From Hominenteromicrobium gallistercoris (GTDB taxonomy: Bacteria > Bacillota > Clostridia > Oscillospirales > Acutalibacteraceae), in contig DWXR01000066.1 in NCBI GenBank assembly GCA_019119145.1, positions 1 to 7,979 of the forward strand: a stretch of 7,979 nucleotides of DNA. Reading direction: 5' to 3'. Below, piece after piece: positions 1 to 7,540 of the stretch (positions are counted from its first letter, which is position 1; each line of letters starts with the position of its first letter). The position numbers and the translations under genes were made by a program. Under the pieces are notes generated by a model. That model ran no database searches. It saw only the letters and a program-made list of their open reading frames with translations, and had not been told where the DNA came from.

Positions 1-462
1 CGCCGCGGGCCGTGCCCGCCGCGCCCGCACGGGAGCGCCCAAAGAGCGCGCTCCCCGGGCCTGCGTCCATAACAAAGCGAGCTTGCGCAAGCAAGCGACC
101 CCGCGGACCCTCGCCGCGGGCCGTGCCCGCCGCGCCCGCCCGGGAGCGCCCAAAGAGCGCGCCCCCCGAGCCTTCGCCCATAACTAAACGAGCTTGTGCA
201 CACAAGCGACCCCGCGGACGTTCGCCGCGGGCCGTGCCCGCCGCGCCCGCACGGGAGCGCCCAAAGAACGCGCCCTCCGAGCCTGCGTCCATAACAAAGC
301 GAGCTTGTGCAAACAAGCGACCCCGCGGACCTTCGCCGCGGGCCGTGCTCGCCGCGCTCGCACGGGAGCGCCCAAAGAGCGCGCCCCCCGAGCCTTCGCC
401 CACAGCAAAGCGAGCTTGTGCAAACAAGCGACCCCGCGGACGTTCGCCGCGGGCCGTGCCCG
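1..462. repeat. 111-bp tandem repeat array (4 copies + partial), structured, non-coding
   Basis: The word CGCCGCGGG recurs at 1, 112, 223, 334 and 445, giving an exact 111-bp period with no indels. Four full units are followed by an 18-bp partial unit (445-462). The array probably continues past the left edge. Each unit carries several inverted repeats: CCGTGC/GCACGG (10-15 with 27-32 in unit 1), GGGAGCGC/GCGCTCCC (31-38 with 48-55, perfect only in unit 1), a 6-bp hairpin with a GCAA or GCAC loop (81-96, 192-207, 303-318, 414-429), and CCCGCGG/CCGCGGG with a 7-nt loop (100-120, 211-231, 322-342, 433-453). Units 1 and 3 resemble each other, as do 2 and 4. Because 111 is divisible by 3, several frames stay open on both strands; these give low-complexity Arg/Ala/Pro peptides with no recognisable domain, so I read the array as non-coding. 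On the lepA strand it would form the 3' untranslated region. Confidence 0.9.
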
Positions 463-2265
<1,803 letters not shown>

Positions 2266-2274
2266 TGTCCTTCA

Positions 2275-2280
2275 TCCTCT
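2275..2280 (-). promoter_or_regulatory. Ribosome binding site deciding the TTG start of lepA
   Basis: On the minus strand AGAGGA ends 9 nt before the TTG codon at 2265-2263. A second purine run, AAGGA, lies only 2 nt before the TTG, which is too close to serve it. An ATG overlapping the region (2275-2273) is in another frame. TTG is therefore the best start for the 600-residue product. Confidence 0.6.
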
Positions 2281-2310
2281 GCGTGGATAATTTTCAGATT
2301 GATCCTGTTT

Positions 2311-2339
2311 AGTATAGCATTTATGCGCGTTTTGCGCAA
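2311..2339 (-). promoter_or_regulatory. Sigma-A type promoter for lepA
   Basis: Read on the minus strand, TTGCGC (2339-2334) is followed by a 17-nt spacer and TATACT (2316-2311). The TGC just before the -10 box makes it an extended -10 (TGnTATACT). Transcription would begin near 2305, about 40 nt before the lepA start. This is a sequence-pattern call only. Confidence 0.7.
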
Positions 2340-2359
2340 GATAAAAGTCGGCGCGGGGA

Positions 2360-2388
2360 TTGCGCCAAGGCCGCAAAACGTGTAGAAT
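2360..2388 (+). promoter_or_regulatory. Sigma-A type promoter for rsmE and the downstream gene series
   Basis: TTGCGC (2360-2365), a 17-nt spacer and TAGAAT (2383-2388) face rsmE. The -35 hexamer is identical to that of the divergent lepA promoter, and the two -35 boxes are only 20 bp apart (2340-2359). The leader would be about 40 nt, ending in an AAAGGGG ribosome binding site at 2422-2428, 6 nt before the rsmE ATG. Confidence 0.6.
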
Positions 2389-2434
2389 AAGGGCGGGCTG
2401 TTTTTTATCAATCAAGATTTGAAAGGGGATTTTC

Positions 2435-3172
2435 ATGCCCAGATTTTTTACAACCGCCATACAGTTTGACGCGGCGGCGCAGGCCGGCTCCGCCGTGCTC
2501 GACGGGGAGGACGGCCGGCACATCGCCCGCGCGCTGCGCATGCGGCCGGGCGAGCGCGTGACGCTCTGCGACGGCGCGGGCTTCGACTACGACGGCGAGA
2601 TCGAATCGATCGCGGGCGACAGCGTCGCGGTGCGCATCACGGGCAAACGCAGAAACGAAAGCGAGCCCGCGCTGCGCGTCGCGCTTTACCCCGGCATGCC
2701 GAAGGCCGACAAGCTCGAGCTCGTGACGCAGAAGGCGACGGAGCTCGGCGTTTCGGAAATCTGCCCCGTACTGACCGCCCGCAGCGTTTCCCGGCCGGAC
2801 GCAAAGGCCGCTTCGAAAAAGCAGGAGCGGCTCCAGCGCATCGCGCTCGAGGCCGCAAAGCAGAGCGGCCGCGGCGCCGTGCCCGCGGTCTCCGCGCTGA
2901 CGGATTTCCGCACGGCCGTGCAAAACGCGAAGGGCGCGAAGATCCTGTTTTACGAGGGCGGCGGCGCGCCGCTTTCCGCCTGCCTGCCCGCCGGCGAAAG
3001 CGAGGTTTCCGTCTTTGTCGGGCCCGAGGGCGGCTTCGACGCGGAGGAGGTCGAGTTCGCCAGGGCGCACGGCGCGGTGACGGCGACGCTCGGCCCGCGC
3101 ATTTTGCGCACCGAGACCGCGCCGCTCGCGGCGCTCGCGATTCTGATGTTTATGACGGGGAATATGGAATGA
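2435..3172 (+). CDS. rsmE: 16S rRNA (uracil(1498)-N(3))-methyltransferase RsmE
   Basis: RsmE is a SPOUT-class, S-adenosylmethionine-dependent enzyme that methylates N3 of U1498 in 16S rRNA of the 30S subunit. The 245-residue length is typical. The N-terminal PUA-like part (about 1-75) includes the family-like stretch DGEDGRHIARALRMRPGE at 23-40. The SPOUT knot domain follows, with LELVTQKATELGV at 94-106, RLQRIALEAAKQSGR at 132-146, GPEGGF at 196-201 and LGPRILRTETA at 219-229; the last two form the cofactor-binding knot. The ATG at 2435 is preceded by AAAGGGG. The TGA stop overlaps the ATG of the next gene (ATGA at 3169-3172), so the two are probably translationally coupled. Prefix and stop are intact and nothing is missing. 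In many Bacillota rsmE sits with prmA; here it does not. Confidence 0.97.
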   Translation: MPRFFTTAIQFDAAAQAGSAVLDGEDGRHIARALRMRPGERVTLCDGAGFDYDGEIESIAGDSVAVRITGKRRNESEPALRVALYPGMPKADKLELVTQKATELGVSEICPVLTARSVSRPDAKAASKKQERLQRIALEAAKQSGRGAVPAVSALTDFRTAVQNAKGAKILFYEGGGAPLSACLPAGESEVSVFVGPEGGFDAEEVEFARAHGAVTATLGPRILRTETAPLAALAILMFMTGNME

Positions 3173-3891
3173 AAACAGCACTGATCACCGGCGCCTCCGG
3201 CGAGATCGGCGCGGCGGTCGCCCGGCACTTCGCCGGCGCGGGCTACGGCGTCGCCGTACACGGCGCAAAGCATTTTGAAGCGGCGCAGGCGCTCGCCGAA
3301 GCGCTCAGCGCCGAAGGGCGCACGGCCTTTGCCGTGCAGGGCGACCTCTCCGACCCGGAAGCCTGCGCGCGCGTCTGGGCCGAAAGCGAATCCGCACTCG
3401 GCCCCATCGACGTACTCGTCAACGGCGCGGGCATTTCGCTCGTCGAGTTTTTCGACGCGGTTTCGCCGGCCGCATGGAACGCGCTCGTCGGCGCAAACCT
3501 CTCCTCCGCCGTCTGGCTCTCCCAGCACGCGGCGAAATCGATGATCCGCCGCAAAGCGGGCGCGATCGTCAACGTCTCCTCGATCTGGGGCATCTCGGGC
3601 GCGGCGATGGAGGTCGCGTACTCCGCCGTCAAGGCCGGCATGCTCGGCATGACGCGCGCGCTCGCGCTCGAGCTTGCGCCCTCCGGCATCACGGTGAACG
3701 CCGTCGCGCCCGGCTACATCGACACAAAAATGAACGCGCACCTTTCCGATGCGGACAAGGCGGCGCTCTGCGCCGAGATCCCGCTCGGCCGCGCGGGCAC
3801 GCCCGCCGAGGTCGCCGCCGCCGTGCGCTTTCTCGCCGAAAGCCCGTACATCACGGGCGAAACGCTCGTCGTCTCCGGCGGCTGGCGCTGA
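3169..3891 (+). CDS. SDR family oxidoreductase, probably an EF-P 5-aminopentanone reductase (YmfI-like)
   Basis: A classical short-chain dehydrogenase/reductase of 240 residues. Visible features are the Rossmann nucleotide motif TGASGEIG at 7-14, NGAG at 85-88, and the catalytic tetrad N110, S138, Y151, K155 (YSAVK at 151-155), with PGYIDT at 181-186. FabG-type 3-oxoacyl-ACP reductases share this layout. However, SSIWGISGAAMEVAYSAVKA and SGITVNAVAPGYIDTKMNA resemble, from memory, clostridial members of the YmfI group, which in Bacillus subtilis reduces the 5-aminopentanone modification on elongation factor P. That assignment is an inference; no fatty-acid synthesis genes are nearby, which argues mildly against FabG. 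In the first motif the central glycine of TGxxxGxG is Glu12, with a glycine one position earlier. The start overlaps the rsmE stop by 4 nt, so expression is coupled to rsmE. Confidence 0.85.
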   Translation: MKTALITGASGEIGAAVARHFAGAGYGVAVHGAKHFEAAQALAEALSAEGRTAFAVQGDLSDPEACARVWAESESALGPIDVLVNGAGISLVEFFDAVSPAAWNALVGANLSSAVWLSQHAAKSMIRRKAGAIVNVSSIWGISGAAMEVAYSAVKAGMLGMTRALALELAPSGITVNAVAPGYIDTKMNAHLSDADKAALCAEIPLGRAGTPAEVAAAVRFLAESPYITGETLVVSGGWR

Positions 3892-3937
3892 CGCATATTC
3901 GGCGCGCTTTCGCAAAAGCTATATCCATAAACGCAGA

Positions 3938-3956
3938 CCGGCGCGCTCTGCGCCGG
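3938..3956 (+). other. GC-rich hairpin just upstream of the small ORF's ribosome binding site
   Basis: CCGGCGC (3938-3944) and GCGCCGG (3950-3956) form a perfect 7-bp stem with a 5-nt loop. There is no T-tract on either side, so it is not an intrinsic terminator. It ends a few bases before the AAGGA of the 57-residue ORF. It could be an mRNA processing or stability element, or partly attenuate read-through; no function is shown. Confidence 0.5.
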
Positions 3957-3975
3957 AAAGAAAGGATGGATACAG

Positions 3976-4149
3976 ATGGACCTCAACCAGTTGGACAGCG
4001 CGGCGCGCGCCTGCTTCGACGCGCTCACCCCGGCGATGAAGGAATCGATCATGCAGTCGGGCGCTGATCTCACGACGAAAAACGACCTCGAGCGTTTTTT
4101 GCAGAACACCCTTGCGGACGCCAAAAACGTACAGGTCAACCTCGAATAA
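3976..4149 (+). CDS. Small hypothetical protein, 57 residues
   Basis: The ATG at 3976 opens a 57-codon frame ending in TAA at 4147-4149, with AAGGA placed 9 nt upstream. The product begins MDLNQLDSAARACFDAL and continues with a segment rich in charged and polar residues (MKESIMQSGADLTTKNDLE), ending DAKNVQVNLE. It looks like a short soluble, mostly helical protein; there is no signal peptide, transmembrane segment or cysteine motif (one Cys at residue 13). I do not recognise the family. The wording IMQSGADLTTKNDLE recalls small conserved clostridial proteins of unknown function, but that is only an impression. Codon use is GC-rich, like its neighbours. It sits 84 nt after the SDR gene and 40 nt before the next ATG, in the same orientation, with hairpins on both sides. 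The ribosome binding site and position in the gene series are the main support for it being real. Confidence 0.65.
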   Translation: MDLNQLDSAARACFDALTPAMKESIMQSGADLTTKNDLERFLQNTLADAKNVQVNLE

Positions 4150-4154
4150 CCCGC

Positions 4155-4168
4155 GCCGCTTCGGCGGC
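4155..4168 (+). other. UUCG-tetraloop hairpin between the small ORF and the next gene
   Basis: GCCGC (4155-4159), TTCG loop and GCGGC (4164-4168) make a compact and very stable RNA hairpin of the C(UUCG)G type. It begins 5 nt after the stop codon of the small ORF and is not followed by a T-tract. It probably marks or stabilises the intercistronic junction and is unlikely to terminate transcription. Confidence 0.5.
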
Positions 4169-4189
4169 CTACATACAAAGGAGCTGCCT

Positions 4190-5116
4190 ATGGAATTGAA
4201 TCGACCGGTCGACGCACGCGCCTATGCGCTCGGCGTGTGCGACGCCTTTTGCGAAGTGGTGCGCGCCGGCGTTAAGCGCATTGCGCTGAGCCATCCCTTC
4301 ACGCAGGACGAACTGGACACGGTGCTCGGCGCAGATTTTATCCGCGACTGCACGGCCATCGCGGCGCAGTACGGCTGCGGCGCACACCACCAGACGGAAC
4401 CGCTCCTCACCGACCTGTTCCCTATTTCGCTGAATGCCGGCCGTCAGAACGTGATTTTTTACCGCGATCCGGCCGACCTCGAAGCCTTTCTGGCGATCCG
4501 CCGGGACAAGCGCGCGCTGGTTGCGTCCGGCACGTATACAGGCGACGCGCGGCGTGAAATCGCCGTGCGGTTTGGCCGCCTGCTCTCCTACAGCGAGGAA
4601 GCCATCGACCGCCTGATCGCGCAGAACACCGAACGCGAGCCAGACAACTCGACCGTCGCATCCGCAGCTGAATCCACGCTGCCCGGCCGGTTCTTTATCG
4701 CGGGCCGGGCACGCAACCGCGACCATATTCTGCATATCTGCCGTCTGTTCGACGATTTGCACATCCCGCGCTATTGTTTTCTCGAAAACGACGCGTCCTA
4801 CCAGGCGGCCGGGCTGGATGGAGCGGATCCCAAACTTGCTGAAACCGTGGAGACGCTCGACCTCCATCACCCCAGCGTGCGCGCGCTGTTTGAACATGAC
4901 CTGCGTGCCGAGCGCGACGCCGAAAATTTTCTGCTCGTACTGCCAGCCGGAAAATCCGCGCACATCGAGGCGGGCATCGCGTACGGTCTCGGCAAACGCT
5001 GCTACGCCGTCGGCCCATATGACACGACAGACACGCTGTACCATATCTTTGAGAAAATTTTTCGGGACGAGAACGAATTGAAGGCTTTTTTAGCCGATGT
5101 TTCCCGACCGTGTTAG
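4190..5116 (+). CDS. Two-domain protein: uncharacterised N-terminal domain plus nucleoside 2-deoxyribosyltransferase-like C-terminal domain
   Basis: I choose the ATG at 4190 (308 residues) because AAAGGAG (4177-4183) stands 6 nt before it; an upstream in-frame ATG at 4112 lies inside the small ORF and has no such site. The C-terminal part (about 167-300) resembles the nucleoside 2-deoxyribosyltransferase superfamily: a first strand RFFIAGRA at 167-174, then NFLLVLPAGKSAHIEAGIAY at 246-265, followed by GLGKRCYAVG. In that superfamily the Glu of this helix is the nucleophile, so Glu260 is the candidate. The N-terminal part (1-150) has SHPFTQDE at 34-41, LLTDLFPIS at 72-80 and FGRLLSYSEEAIDRLI at 128-143, and I do not recognise it. 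No signal peptide or membrane segment is seen. Codon use appears slightly less GC-biased than in the flanking genes. A role in nucleotide salvage or clearance is possible; other members of this fold act on NAD or in signalling. The gene lies 28 nt before aroF. Confidence 0.75.
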   Translation: MELNRPVDARAYALGVCDAFCEVVRAGVKRIALSHPFTQDELDTVLGADFIRDCTAIAAQYGCGAHHQTEPLLTDLFPISLNAGRQNVIFYRDPADLEAFLAIRRDKRALVASGTYTGDARREIAVRFGRLLSYSEEAIDRLIAQNTEREPDNSTVASAAESTLPGRFFIAGRARNRDHILHICRLFDDLHIPRYCFLENDASYQAAGLDGADPKLAETVETLDLHHPSVRALFEHDLRAERDAENFLLVLPAGKSAHIEAGIAYGLGKRCYAVGPYDTTDTLYHIFEKIFRDENELKAFLADVSRPC

Positions 5117-5144
5117 TATTTACATATTAAAAGGAGTCTTTCCC

Positions 5145-6176
5145 ATGTCCATGACCATTCACAAAGAATTGCCCAACCCGGCGGCGCTCAAATCCCAGTT
5201 CCCGCTTTCCGAAAAAATCCGGCAGATCAAGGCCGCGCGCGACGCGGAGATCGCGGCGGTGTTCCGCGGCGAATCCGACAAATTCCTCGTGATCATCGGC
5301 CCCTGCTCGGCCGACAACGAGGACGCCGTGTGCGAATACGCCGGGCGGCTCGCGCGCGTCAACGAGCAGGTGAAGGACCGGCTCATCCTGATTCCGCGCA
5401 TCTACACGAACAAGCCCCGCACGACCGGCGAGGGCTACAAGGGCATGCTGCACCAGCCCGCCCCCGACAAGGCGCCCGACCTGCTCGGCGGCATCATCGC
5501 GATCCGCAAAATGCACATGCGGGCCATCGAGGAAACGGGCCTGACCTGCGCGGACGAGATGCTCTACCCCGAAAACCGCAGCTACCTCGACGACCTGCTC
5601 TCGTATGAGGCGATCGGCGCGCGCTCGGTGGAAAACCAGCAGCACCGCCTGACCGCGAGCGGCATGGATATTCCGGTCGGCATGAAGAACCCGACCTCCG
5701 GCGACCTCTCCGTCATGATGAACTCGATCCGCGCCGCACAGACCGCGCACAACTTCATCTACCGCGGCTGCGACGTGACGACGACCGGCAACCCGCTCGC
5801 CCACGCGATCCTGCGCGGCGGCGTCGACAAATACGGCACGAACATCCCGAACTACCACTTTGAGGACCTGACCCGGCTCTGCGCGCTGTACGCGGAGAGC
5901 GGGCTGCAGAACCCGGCCTGCATCGTGGACGCCAACCACTCGAACTCCGGCAAGAAATTCCGCGAGCAGGTCCGCATCGTCAGCGAGGTGCTCCACAGCC
6001 GCGCCCACAACGACGGCGTGCGCGCGCTCGTCAAGGGCGTGATGGTCGAGAGCTACCTCGTCGAGGGCGCGCAGAAAATCAGCGACCACATGGTGCGCGG
6101 CCAGTCGATCACCGACCCGTGCCTCGGCTGGGAGGACACCGAAAAGCTGCTGTGCATGATCGCGGACCGCGTCTGA
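5145..6176 (+). CDS. aroF: 3-deoxy-7-phosphoheptulonate synthase (DAHP synthase, type I)
   Basis: This enzyme condenses phosphoenolpyruvate with erythrose 4-phosphate to give DAHP, the first step of the shikimate pathway to chorismate and aromatic amino acids; it is cytosolic and metal-dependent. The 343-residue length fits the AroF/AroG/AroH (I-alpha) type without a fused chorismate mutase. Visible motifs: VIIGPCSA at 49-56 with metal-ligand Cys54; PRIYTNKPRTTGEGYKG at 84-100; IGARSVENQQHR at 157-168; GMKNPTSGD at 179-187; VDANHSNSGKK at 261-271 (the usual metal-binding histidine region, His265); and SITDPCLGWEDTE at 321-333. The ATG at 5145 follows AAAAGGAG (5129-5136) at 8 nt; an earlier ATG at 5097 overlaps the preceding gene and has no such site. 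No T-box or leader peptide fits in the 28-nt gap, so control would be through an upstream promoter or by feedback inhibition. The next gene starts 29 nt downstream. Confidence 0.96.
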   Translation: MSMTIHKELPNPAALKSQFPLSEKIRQIKAARDAEIAAVFRGESDKFLVIIGPCSADNEDAVCEYAGRLARVNEQVKDRLILIPRIYTNKPRTTGEGYKGMLHQPAPDKAPDLLGGIIAIRKMHMRAIEETGLTCADEMLYPENRSYLDDLLSYEAIGARSVENQQHRLTASGMDIPVGMKNPTSGDLSVMMNSIRAAQTAHNFIYRGCDVTTTGNPLAHAILRGGVDKYGTNIPNYHFEDLTRLCALYAESGLQNPACIVDANHSNSGKKFREQVRIVSEVLHSRAHNDGVRALVKGVMVESYLVEGAQKISDHMVRGQSITDPCLGWEDTEKLLCMIADRV

Positions 6177-6205
6177 GCCCCGCCGCAGAAAAGGAGAGAA
6201 AGCCC

Positions 6206-6736
6206 ATGAAACTGTACATAACGCGCCACGGTGAAACGCCGATGAACGCCGCGCACCGCGTCTGCGGCCGCACCGACATCGACCTGACCGAGACGGGCGT
6301 CCGCCAGGCCATTGAGGCCGGGCAGAGCCTCATCGGCTGCGGCATCCGGCGCATCATCGCGTCGCCGATGCGCCGCGCCCAGCACACGGCGCAGCTGATC
6401 GCCCGCGAGATCGGCGTCGAAACGATCGAAACCGATCCGCGCCTGATCGAGCAGGACTACGGCATCTACGAGAACACGGACTGGGACGGCGAGGCCTTCA
6501 ACCGGAACAAGCGCCAGTTCGCCGTGCGCTATCCCGGCGGCGAGTCGATGCTGGACCTCGCCGGGCGGCTGTACCCGCTGCTCGACGAGCTGAAGTCGCA
6601 GGGCGGCGAGCCGACGCTGCTCGTGTGCCACGGCGGCATCTGCCGGATGCTCCGCACGTATTTTCTCGACGTGCCGAACGAGGACTACGCCGCCTTCAAA
6701 ATGCCCAACTGCGGCGTGCTGGAATTCGACCTGTAA
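6206..6736 (+). CDS. Histidine phosphatase family protein (phosphoglycerate mutase-like)
   Basis: A 176-residue member of the branch-1 histidine phosphatase superfamily, which transfers phosphate through a phospho-histidine. The RHGET motif at residues 7-11 supplies the nucleophile His8. SPMRRAQHTA at 53-62 supplies a phosphate-binding arginine, IEQDYG at 81-86 the acid residue Glu82, and CHGG at 141-144 the second catalytic His142. The short length and plain core match GpmB/CobC-type phosphatases rather than glycolytic phosphoglycerate mutase, which is longer. The true substrate cannot be told; sugar phosphates, nucleotides or cobalamin intermediates are all known for relatives. The ATG at 6206 has AAGGAG (6191-6196) 9 nt upstream. 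It follows aroF by 29 nt and probably shares its transcript. It ends before an AT-rich intergenic region carrying the rubrerythrin promoter. Confidence 0.9.
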   Translation: MKLYITRHGETPMNAAHRVCGRTDIDLTETGVRQAIEAGQSLIGCGIRRIIASPMRRAQHTAQLIAREIGVETIETDPRLIEQDYGIYENTDWDGEAFNRNKRQFAVRYPGGESMLDLAGRLYPLLDELKSQGGEPTLLVCHGGICRMLRTYFLDVPNEDYAAFKMPNCGVLEFDL

Positions 6737-6788
6737 CCCGCCGCCCGGTTTTCTGCGCGGCCATGCCGTTTTCTGCGAGCCCGGCAAA

Positions 6789-6813
6789 AAAAATAAGAAT
6801 GATTTTTATTTTT
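6789..6813. promoter_or_regulatory. A/T-rich inverted repeat upstream of the rubrerythrin promoter, candidate PerR/Fur-type operator
   Basis: A 12-1-12 dyad centred on G6801: AAAAATAAGAAT, one base, ATTTTTATTTTT, with 11 of 12 positions complementary. The core 7-1-7 agrees with the Bacillus PerR box TTATAATnATTATAA at 10 of 14 positions by my alignment. PerR control of rubrerythrin is established in clostridia such as Clostridium acetobutylicum. The dyad ends 4 bp before the -35 box, which is upstream of the usual repressor position. It could instead be an UP element, intrinsically curved DNA, or a weak terminator for the upstream operon. Confidence 0.4.
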
Positions 6814-6817
6814 TGGC

Positions 6818-6846
6818 TTGCTTTTTCCAGCACACTGGTATATAAT
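6818..6846 (+). promoter_or_regulatory. Consensus sigma-A promoter for rubrerythrin
   Basis: TTGCTT (6818-6823), a spacer of exactly 17 nt and a perfect TATAAT (6841-6846). It is the only clear promoter between the histidine phosphatase and rubrerythrin genes. Transcription would begin near 6853, giving a leader of roughly 74 nt. Confidence 0.85.
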
Positions 6847-6863
6847 AGAATCAGTGAGCAAAA

Positions 6864-6883
6864 AGGCGGCGTATAGACCGCCT
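6864..6883 (+). other. Hairpin in the rubrerythrin 5' leader
   Basis: AGGCGG (6864-6869) and CCGCCT (6878-6883) form a perfect 6-bp stem with an 8-nt loop, about 11 nt after the predicted transcription start. It is not followed by a T-tract. A 5'-terminal hairpin of this kind can protect mRNA from 5'-dependent decay; this role is inferred. Confidence 0.5.
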
Positions 6884-6926
6884 GAAAATGGAAAGACTGT
6901 AGACAGAAAGCAAGGAGGAAACTGGT

Positions 6927-7469
6927 ATGAAAGACTTAAAGGGCACAAAGACCGAAGCGAACCTGATGGCCGCCTTTGCCGGCGAGTCGCAGGCGAGAAA
7001 CAAGTACACCTATTACGCATCGAAGGCGAAGAAGGACGGCTACGAGCAGATTGCCGAGCTTTTCACCGAAACCGCAAACAACGAGAAGGAGCACGCGAAG
7101 ATCTGGTTCAAGCTCCTGCATGACGGCAACGTTCCGGACACGGTCGCGAACCTGAAGGACGCCGCCGAGGGCGAGAACTACGAGTGGACCGACATGTACA
7201 AGAGCTTCGCCGAGGACGCGAAGGCCGAGGGCTTCGACCACATCGCCTACCTGTTCGAGCAGGTCGCGGCGATCGAGAAGGAGCACGAGGAGCGCTACAG
7301 AAAGCTGCTCGCGAACATCGAGGAGGGCATCGTCTTCTCGAGAGACGGCGACATGGTCTGGATCTGCAGAAACTGCGGCCACATCCACGTCGGCAAGGAA
7401 GCGCCGGAGGTATGCCCGGTCTGCGCGCATCCGAAGGCCTACTTCGAGCTCCGCGCTGAAAACTATTGA
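6927..7469 (+). CDS. rbr: Rubrerythrin (diiron peroxidase with C-terminal rubredoxin domain)
   Basis: Rubrerythrin reduces hydrogen peroxide to water in the cytoplasm of anaerobes, using electrons passed through rubredoxin-type iron. The 180-residue protein has the standard order: a ferritin-like four-helix diiron domain (about 1-135) and a short rubredoxin-like domain (about 143-178). Diiron ligands visible are Glu20 in AGESQARNKY, Glu53 and His56 in EKEH, and Glu117 and His120 in IEKEH. The iron centre is given by CRNC at 147-150 and CPVC at 163-166. The ATG at 6927 has a near-perfect AAGGAGG (6912-6918) 8 nt upstream. The gene is monocistronic, with its own promoter and a strong terminator beginning 30 nt after the stop. 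Strong signals at both ends and heavy use of AAG, GAG and GAC codons suggest high expression. All key residues are present. Confidence 0.97.
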   Translation: MKDLKGTKTEANLMAAFAGESQARNKYTYYASKAKKDGYEQIAELFTETANNEKEHAKIWFKLLHDGNVPDTVANLKDAAEGENYEWTDMYKSFAEDAKAEGFDHIAYLFEQVAAIEKEHEERYRKLLANIEEGIVFSRDGDMVWICRNCGHIHVGKEAPEVCPVCAHPKAYFELRAENY

Positions 7470-7499
7470 TTTTTAAACAACAAACAAAAAGGATCGCCG

Positions 7500-7540
7500 A
7501 TTGGGAGACACTTCGCAAAGAAGTTGTCTCCCAATTTTTT
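7500..7540 (+). terminator. Intrinsic terminator of rubrerythrin
   Basis: ATTGGGAGACA (7500-7510) pairs perfectly with TGTCTCCCAAT (7525-7535). An inner CTTC/GAAG stem closes on a 5-nt loop with one bulged T, and TTTTTT follows at 7535-7540. It is a textbook Rho-independent terminator starting 30 nt past the rbr stop codon. Confidence 0.93.

Noticed and set aside
1..462. CRISPR array
   Set aside because: The whole 111-bp unit repeats; there are no short repeats separated by unique spacers and no cas genes.
2408..3915. Long minus-strand frames opposite rsmE and the SDR gene
   Set aside because: They are antisense shadows of two well-identified genes and have no recognisable motifs.
3938..3956. 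Intrinsic terminator after the SDR gene
   Set aside because: The stem is strong, but no T-tract follows on either strand.
5080..5144. A separate promoter for aroF around TAGTAT at 5114
   Set aside because: No acceptable -35 hexamer is found at 16-18 nt spacing, so I do not call it.
5127..6089. 320-codon minus-strand frame opposite aroF
   Set aside because: It is an antisense shadow of the DAHP synthase gene, whose motifs are all intact.
6748..6777. Direct repeat GTTTTCTGCG at 6748 and 6768
   Set aside because: Two copies of 10 bp, 20 bp apart, with no other structure; too little to support a function.
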